DNA from: Armatimonadota bacterium
Lineage (GTDB): Bacteria; Armatimonadota; Fimbriimonadia; Fimbriimonadales; Fimbriimonadaceae
Reading direction: 5' to 3'
NCBI GenBank assembly: GCA_016125185.1
Contig: WGMG01000001.1
Location: 434,001 to 498,000 of the forward strand
DNA: 64,000 bases
Both the position numbers and the translations under genes were made by a program. The notes under the pieces were generated by a model that saw only the letters and a list, made by a program, of their open reading frames with translations, was not told where the DNA came from and did no database searches. Below, piece after piece: positions 59,891-64,000 of this stretch. Every line of letters begins with the position of its first letter. The stretch's first letter is position 1.

Positions 59891-60826
59891 GTTGACCTCG
59901 CCAATGCCTACATCAGTTCGCTGAGTTCGACCCAGCAAGCGGCGGTTGTCGTGTCTGCCTCGGCCACGAACGCGGCTAAGTGGTCAAACCTTCCGGCCAC
60001 CCCTGCCTCCGACGGCACCAATACCTTACGGAACGGCGTTTCGTATTCGTCGCTGACTACCGCGCAAAAGACGGCGTTCATCAACCTCGTCCAGGCGGCT
60101 ATCGGCACGAACGGCTACGATCAGTGGACGCAAATCCGAGCTTCGGACAACTACCTCGGTGCTTCGCGAAGTGGCTACAGCGGCGACTACCAGTACGTGG
60201 CATTTGTCGGGACCCCTTCGACGAGTGGGAACTGGCTGCTGCAGATTGGTGGTCACCACAACGCCCATAACTACTACTACACCGGCAACACACTAGATAC
60301 CACGACCCCGTACTTCCTTGGTGTCGAGCCTCAGACCTTCACCTACAACTCAACGTCCTACACTCCTCTTCTCGCCCAGCGAAATGGAATGTATAACCTC
60401 GTCAATTCGCTGACATCCACGCAGTTGACCTCGGCGAAGCTCACCAGCAGTTTCTCGGACGTCTACCTCGGCCCCGGAAAAGACGCTCGCTCGAACTTCC
60501 CGACCGGCACCAGCGGACGTGGCATTCTCGCCTCGAGCCTGACGAGCACTCAGCAGACTCTGCTTAAGACGGCCATCGCGGCGTGGGTCGATACCAGCGC
60601 CGAGGCCTCGACGTACCAGTCGCTGTATGAGTCGGAGTTGGCATCCACCTACGTAGCCTATTCGGGCACGACGACCTTCAACAGCCAGGGAGACTATGTT
60701 CGGATCGACGGACCTCATGTCTGGATCGAGTTCGTCTGCCAAAACGGCGTCGTGTTCTCGGGCATTCACTTCCACACCGTGTGGAGAGATCGGGTGACGG
60801 ATTACAATGCGGACTTCGGGTTCTAA
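59213..60826 (+). CDS. BIG2-DUF3500 fusion lipoprotein
   Basis: The 537-residue protein has a lipoprotein signal (LLLTLQLCSC), duplicated BIG2-like modules to about residue 225, then a DUF3500 domain (about 240-537): VDLANAYISSLSSTQQAAVV, WLLQIGGHHNAHNYYYTGN, FLGVEPQTFTYN, GPHVWIEFVCQNGVVF and GIHFHTVWRDRV. The many His residues in these motifs look like a metal site. DUF3500 has no established function. It precedes hupE, a metal-transporter-family gene, with 20 bases overlap, so a periplasmic metal-handling role is plausible. Confidence 0.82.
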   Translation: MKHNPLVRILFGVFVALLLTLQLCSCGGGSKASGAASLSITWPDQSRLIPVAANSITVAFLNGSTTVASQTVARPSSGNQSTVSFSSLPATSLTLTAKAFPSTDGSGTAQASASQSVTITADSTTSVTLTMASTISTLSLSPTSPSVAAGSSATLTLSAKDSSGATVITSDSTMTWTSSNTSVATVAAGGVVTGVAAGTSTITVTDSESGKSASVTATVTSSGTTIVDLANAYISSLSSTQQAAVVVSASATNAAKWSNLPATPASDGTNTLRNGVSYSSLTTAQKTAFINLVQAAIGTNGYDQWTQIRASDNYLGASRSGYSGDYQYVAFVGTPSTSGNWLLQIGGHHNAHNYYYTGNTLDTTTPYFLGVEPQTFTYNSTSYTPLLAQRNGMYNLVNSLTSTQLTSAKLTSSFSDVYLGPGKDARSNFPTGTSGRGILASSLTSTQQTLLKTAIAAWVDTSAEASTYQSLYESELASTYVAYSGTTTFNSQGDYVRIDGPHVWIEFVCQNGVVFSGIHFHTVWRDRVTDYNADFGF

Positions 60827-62087
60827 ACCGCTGGGACGGCTCCTCGCCGTCCTTGGCTTCATGCTGGCGGCAACGCTGGCATGGAGCCACCCCATGCCGA
60901 AGACGGCCGTCATGCTGAAGTTTCGCAACGACCGCATTGACGCCGAACTTCTGCTTCCGGTTGTCGAACTGAAGTTGGGATGGGATAAACCCCTTCCCGA
61001 CGACGCCGAGCACACGGTCAGCGAATATGGTCTGGAACTCAAGAGCTATGTCGCTGACCATATTTGCCCGGTCGCACCGGACGGCGAGCCGTGGTCGGTG
61101 GTCGTGCATTCTGTGACTCCGGTCCCCGACACTTTCCCCGACGTGCGAGTCGATCTGTCGATGATCCCGCCTAAGGGGCAACCCGTCGATCGATTGACGT
61201 TCAACTACGACGTCATCTTCCACCACCTCATCACTCATGAGGCGATCATATCGGTTGTCGGCGATTGGCGCAATGGGCTAATTTCCGACAAACCGGTTGT
61301 GCTGGCCACCATGTGGGACCGAACGAGGTCAATCGAAATCGACCGCTCTGGTGGGAGTTGGTTTCGGGGCTTTGCGGCGACGTTCCGACTCGGCATGAGG
61401 CATATCGCCGAAGGCACCGATCACTTACTCTTTCTACTTGCGCTTCTGCTTCCTGCGCCGCTGGCCCTGGGAACAAAGAAATGGGGTGAGTTCGTGGGTG
61501 CCAAAGTCGCGATTCGAAAGATCGTCAAAGTCGTTTCTGCGTTCACCGTCGGCCACTCGATCACGCTTCTTTTTGGCGCGCTGCAGTGGGTCCGCGTGCC
61601 CGAAGCTCCGATTGAGGCCGCCATTGCGTTGTCCATCTTTGTTTCGGCGATCCACGCGTTCGTGCCCGTTTTTCGAGGGCGAGAAATGTTCGTTGCCGGC
61701 GGTTTCGGCCTTGTGCATGGGCTAGCGTTTGCGGCCACGTTGAACGGGTTTGGATTCGACGCCCTGACGCTCGTAACGAGCATCTTCAGCTTCAACTTGG
61801 GGATCGAGACGTTCCAGCTCTTCGTGATTGGCCTTGCGATGCCGATTGTCATTCTCTTGGCTCGGACCCGGTTCTACCGTTTCTTCCGCGGCGTTGGTGC
61901 GACGGCAACGGCGATTGCATCCGCGACGTGGTTCGGAGAGAGAGCCTTTGGTTGGTCGAATCCGGTGAGTCCGGTTGTCGAGCGCGCTGCGGCTCATGCG
62001 ACGTGGGTTCTAGTTTCACTCCTGGTCGTCGCGGTGGCCGCCAATCTTTTTGAGCGGTCGCACCGCAGCGCCCTCGAACCGGCCTAA
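60807..62087 (+). CDS. HupE/UreJ_2-family membrane protein
   Basis: The 426-residue protein has a signal peptide (LLAVLGFMLAATLAWS), an extracytoplasmic N-terminal domain of about 170 residues, and about seven membrane helices. The hallmark LGMRHIAEGTDHLLFLLALL carries the His/Asp metal motif, followed by AFTVGHSITLL and GFGLVHGLAFAATL. HupE/UreJ proteins transport nickel or cobalt, and some are needed for copper enzymes. It overlaps the DUF3500 gene (20 bases), and its stop overlaps the convergent kinase stop (62084-62087). Confidence 0.9.
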   Translation: MRTSGSKPLGRLLAVLGFMLAATLAWSHPMPKTAVMLKFRNDRIDAELLLPVVELKLGWDKPLPDDAEHTVSEYGLELKSYVADHICPVAPDGEPWSVVVHSVTPVPDTFPDVRVDLSMIPPKGQPVDRLTFNYDVIFHHLITHEAIISVVGDWRNGLISDKPVVLATMWDRTRSIEIDRSGGSWFRGFAATFRLGMRHIAEGTDHLLFLLALLLPAPLALGTKKWGEFVGAKVAIRKIVKVVSAFTVGHSITLLFGALQWVRVPEAPIEAAIALSIFVSAIHAFVPVFRGREMFVAGGFGLVHGLAFAATLNGFGFDALTLVTSIFSFNLGIETFQLFVIGLAMPIVILLARTRFYRFFRGVGATATAIASATWFGERAFGWSNPVSPVVERAAAHATWVLVSLLVVAVAANLFERSHRSALEPA

Positions 62088-63649
62088 CCCTTGGGTAGAG
62101 TGACCTTGATCCGGGTTCCTCTGCCCACTTCGCTTTCGACTCCGATTGCGCCGTGGTGAGCACGGACGATTGCCTCGCAAATCGCCAGTCCCAGTCCGCT
62201 GCCGCCGGTCTCCGAGCTTCTCGATTCATCGATGCGATAGAACCGTTCGAACAAGTGGGGCAGATGGCTTGCGGCGATGCCCTTCCCTCGATCAACGACT
62301 TCGATCACGACAGTTTCGCGATCTTCTCGAACGAAAACTTCAACGGGCGTTTTGCTCTCCGAATGCACGAGGGCGTTACCAACAAGATTGATCACAACGC
62401 GCCCAATCTGCTCGGCTTGTCCGTTGGCGAAAATGGGAGATTGGGGCACGTTCAGTTCCACTCGATCCTTTGCGTTCGGGACCGACCGGATCGCTTCGGT
62501 CACCGCCTCGCACAGATCAAAAGATGCGGGCGCTTCATTGAGTTTTCCGGCATCGGCCCGCGCAAGAAGCAGCAGATCGCGAACGATGGAGGTCATTTGA
62601 TCGGCGGCAAAGTCGATATCGCTCACTAGGGTTCGGTGGTCGTCGGAGAGGTTATCGCCGAGCATAATTCCCGTGTTGGCCTTCACGATCGTCAGTGGGG
62701 TCTTCAGTTCGTGCGAGGCGTCGGCGGTAAAGCGGCGCTGCTGCTCCACGGTGCGCCGTAGCGCGTCGGCCGTGTCGGTCTGCTGGCGATAAAGCGACTC
62801 CAATCGTCCCAGCATCCGGTTCAATGTCTCCGCCAACGAGGCAAATTCGTCTCGACCCAAGACCGCCAGACGCTCGCCAAAGCCCATCCCTTCGATGCGA
62901 ACCGCGTCTTGGTTAAGTTGACCAAGCGGCTGAAGGAATTTCGAGACTAACACCAGGGTCGCAAGCCCACCAAGGAGGATGCCAACCGGAATGCCCACCA
63001 CGATCAAGAGCCATCGGAGGTTCTGCAAGGCCGCCAGAGCCGAGCCGATGGGCGCGGCAACCTGCACAACCTCGTTGATCTTCCCCTGCCTGTAGGTCGG
63101 TGCGCTATAGACTCGGACGGGCTCGCCGTTGCGCAAGACGGTTGTGAATCCCGGTTTCCCTTTGGCCGCCATCTCAAAGCCGATGGGATCGTAAACGTCA
63201 TTCTTGTGCTCTTCGAACGAGGCAACGGCGAAGTTGATCGGTGCGGCCCACTCCTCGTTGGACTTCGAGTGGGAGGTCAGCATCTGATCGGGAGGCCCGC
63301 TGTTGCCTGAAGAACCGTTCTTGCCTGGTGGCCCTCCATTGGGCGGACCATCGCTAGCGAATGGTCCACCGTCATCGGGTGGCGGGCCGTCGAAAGAGGG
63401 TCCCTTATCGTTGGATTGTCTTGGTGATGAGGAATTGCCCGGCCCGCGACCATCGGGCGGCAGAACCGACGAAGCAAAATGGGCTCCGCGCCGCTTCAGG
63501 TCATTCTCGATATTACTGAGCAGGGCGTGACGGAAGAGTTGGTCGGCGACGATCCCGAACGCTAGCAGAAGCGCCATGATGACGAGCATCGATGTCGCCA
63601 AAAGGCGAACCCGCACCGAATGCAGGCGGCTTCGGTCAGAGGTCATCAT
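62084..63649 (-). CDS. Sensor histidine kinase with a Pro/Gly-rich periplasmic region
   Basis: The 521-residue kinase has two membrane helices (about 15-37 and 213-237) enclosing a sensor domain that contains a low-complexity Gly/Pro/Ser/Asp segment (about 63-120). A HAMP domain (SKFLQPLGQLNQDAVRIEGM), HisKA with FTADASHELKTPLTIVK and HATPase with VVINLVGNALVHS, DRGKGIAASH and TGGSGLGLAICEAIVRAHHG follow. It starts with two ATG codons that overlap the response regulator stop by 14 bases. The convergent end with hupE suggests, but does not prove, a metal or envelope stimulus. Confidence 0.94.
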   Translation of the reverse strand: MMTSDRSRLHSVRVRLLATSMLVIMALLLAFGIVADQLFRHALLSNIENDLKRRGAHFASSVLPPDGRGPGNSSSPRQSNDKGPSFDGPPPDDGGPFASDGPPNGGPPGKNGSSGNSGPPDQMLTSHSKSNEEWAAPINFAVASFEEHKNDVYDPIGFEMAAKGKPGFTTVLRNGEPVRVYSAPTYRQGKINEVVQVAAPIGSALAALQNLRWLLIVVGIPVGILLGGLATLVLVSKFLQPLGQLNQDAVRIEGMGFGERLAVLGRDEFASLAETLNRMLGRLESLYRQQTDTADALRRTVEQQRRFTADASHELKTPLTIVKANTGIMLGDNLSDDHRTLVSDIDFAADQMTSIVRDLLLLARADAGKLNEAPASFDLCEAVTEAIRSVPNAKDRVELNVPQSPIFANGQAEQIGRVVINLVGNALVHSESKTPVEVFVREDRETVVIEVVDRGKGIAASHLPHLFERFYRIDESRSSETGGSGLGLAICEAIVRAHHGAIGVESEVGRGTRIKVTLPKG

Positions 63650-64000
63650 CCACTCGCATCACGTAACCATAGCCCACGACCGTATGGATGAGAGGCTTCT
63701 CGAACCCTGCGTCAACCTTCTGCCTCAGCTTTCGGATGAAGGCGTCGACAATGTTCGACGAACCCAGGTCATTTCCCCAAATCCGCGAAGTGATCACATC
63801 TCGCGTCAGTGTGCGACCTTCGTTGACTGCTAACGCTTCGAGCAAGTCGTACTCGCGCGGCGTTAAAGCGATGACCTGCCCAGCTCGATCCACAGTGCGC
63901 GTTGTCCGGTCTATCGAGAGATCACCGACGGTCAGTAACGATCCCTTTTGAATTTTGTCGCGCCGGTACAAAGCCTCGATTCGGGCCAAAAGCTCTGCGT
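63636..64000 (-). CDS. OmpR-family response regulator (C-terminal part)
   Basis: The frame runs off the right edge. Visible are the end of the receiver (ELLARIEALYRR) and the winged helix (LTVGDLSIDRTTRTVDRAG, LTPREYDLLEALAVNEGRTL, IVDAFIRKLRQKVD, IHTVVGYGYVMRV). It is co-transcribed with the kinase at 62084-63649. The phospho-acceptor Asp lies beyond the window. Confidence 0.93.
   Translation of the reverse strand, partial: AELLARIEALYRRDKIQKGSLLTVGDLSIDRTTRTVDRAGQVIALTPREYDLLEALAVNEGRTLTRDVITSRIWGNDLGSSNIVDAFIRKLRQKVDAGFEKPLIHTVVGYGYVMRVDDDL

Overview
This 64 kb window is chromosomal DNA of a bacterium that is most likely an Armatimonadota member close to Fimbriimonas. This is an inference from gene content: two pseudopilins starting FTLIELLVVIAIIAILAAIL followed by FPVFAQAK, PEP-CTERM proteins, an ECF42-type sigma factor with a DGPF partner, and generally GC-rich coding with frequent GTG/TTG starts. 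No rRNA, phage, transposase or CRISPR array was seen. Three tRNA genes (Arg-CCT, His-GTG, Ser-CGA) all encode CCA.

Layout. 1-6.7 kb: Nudix hydrolase, thioredoxin, a divergent PadR-nitroreductase fusion, a YHS lipoprotein, the ECF42/DGPF pair, and an unknown gene flanked by two copies of a ~70 bp intergenic repeat. 6.7-17 kb: unknown membrane proteins with a di-haem peroxidase, a pseudopilin plus small lipoprotein, the operon gatC-gatA-unknown-ispE, and a DUF255/YyaL-like protein without its CxxC. 17-23 kb: acpH-pheA, the c-di-AMP pair cdaA-cdaR, GNAT, DinB, a fatty-acid hydroxylase-like protein and a 43-residue small protein. 23-32 kb: accessory enzymes (GNAT, arylamine N-acetyltransferase, S24/S26-like peptidase, Gfo/Idh/MocA, AraC regulator, PhzF, metallophosphoesterase). 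32-36.3 kb: a respiratory operon with two CydA-like membrane subunits, a Rieske protein and a cytochrome b. 36.3-40.3 kb: a second pseudopilin/lipoprotein module under a GntR-LacI-type regulator, facing a GH99-like enzyme. 40.3-47.5 kb: accessory genes ending in an AT-rich segment that encodes a Ser/Thr kinase fused to a SAMHD1-like HD phosphohydrolase. 47.5-64 kb: esterase, two two-component systems, a choice-of-anchor PEP-CTERM protein, a flavin-dependent halogenase-like protein, a FIST/GGDEF-EAL signalling pair, and a lipoprotein-DUF3500-HupE operon containing an in-frame tandem duplication.

Best candidates for something undescribed: (1) the kinase-HD fusion at 44628-47024, a plausible defence gene on a compositional island; (2) the CydA'/Rieske/cytochrome b/CydA-cytochrome c operon at 32170-36256, which lacks cydB; (3) the PadR-nitroreductase fusion at 1320-2546, with a promoter/operator that predicts a leaderless mRNA; (4) the repeated pseudopilin plus lipoprotein cassette. 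All function calls come from reading motifs by eye. No database search was run.
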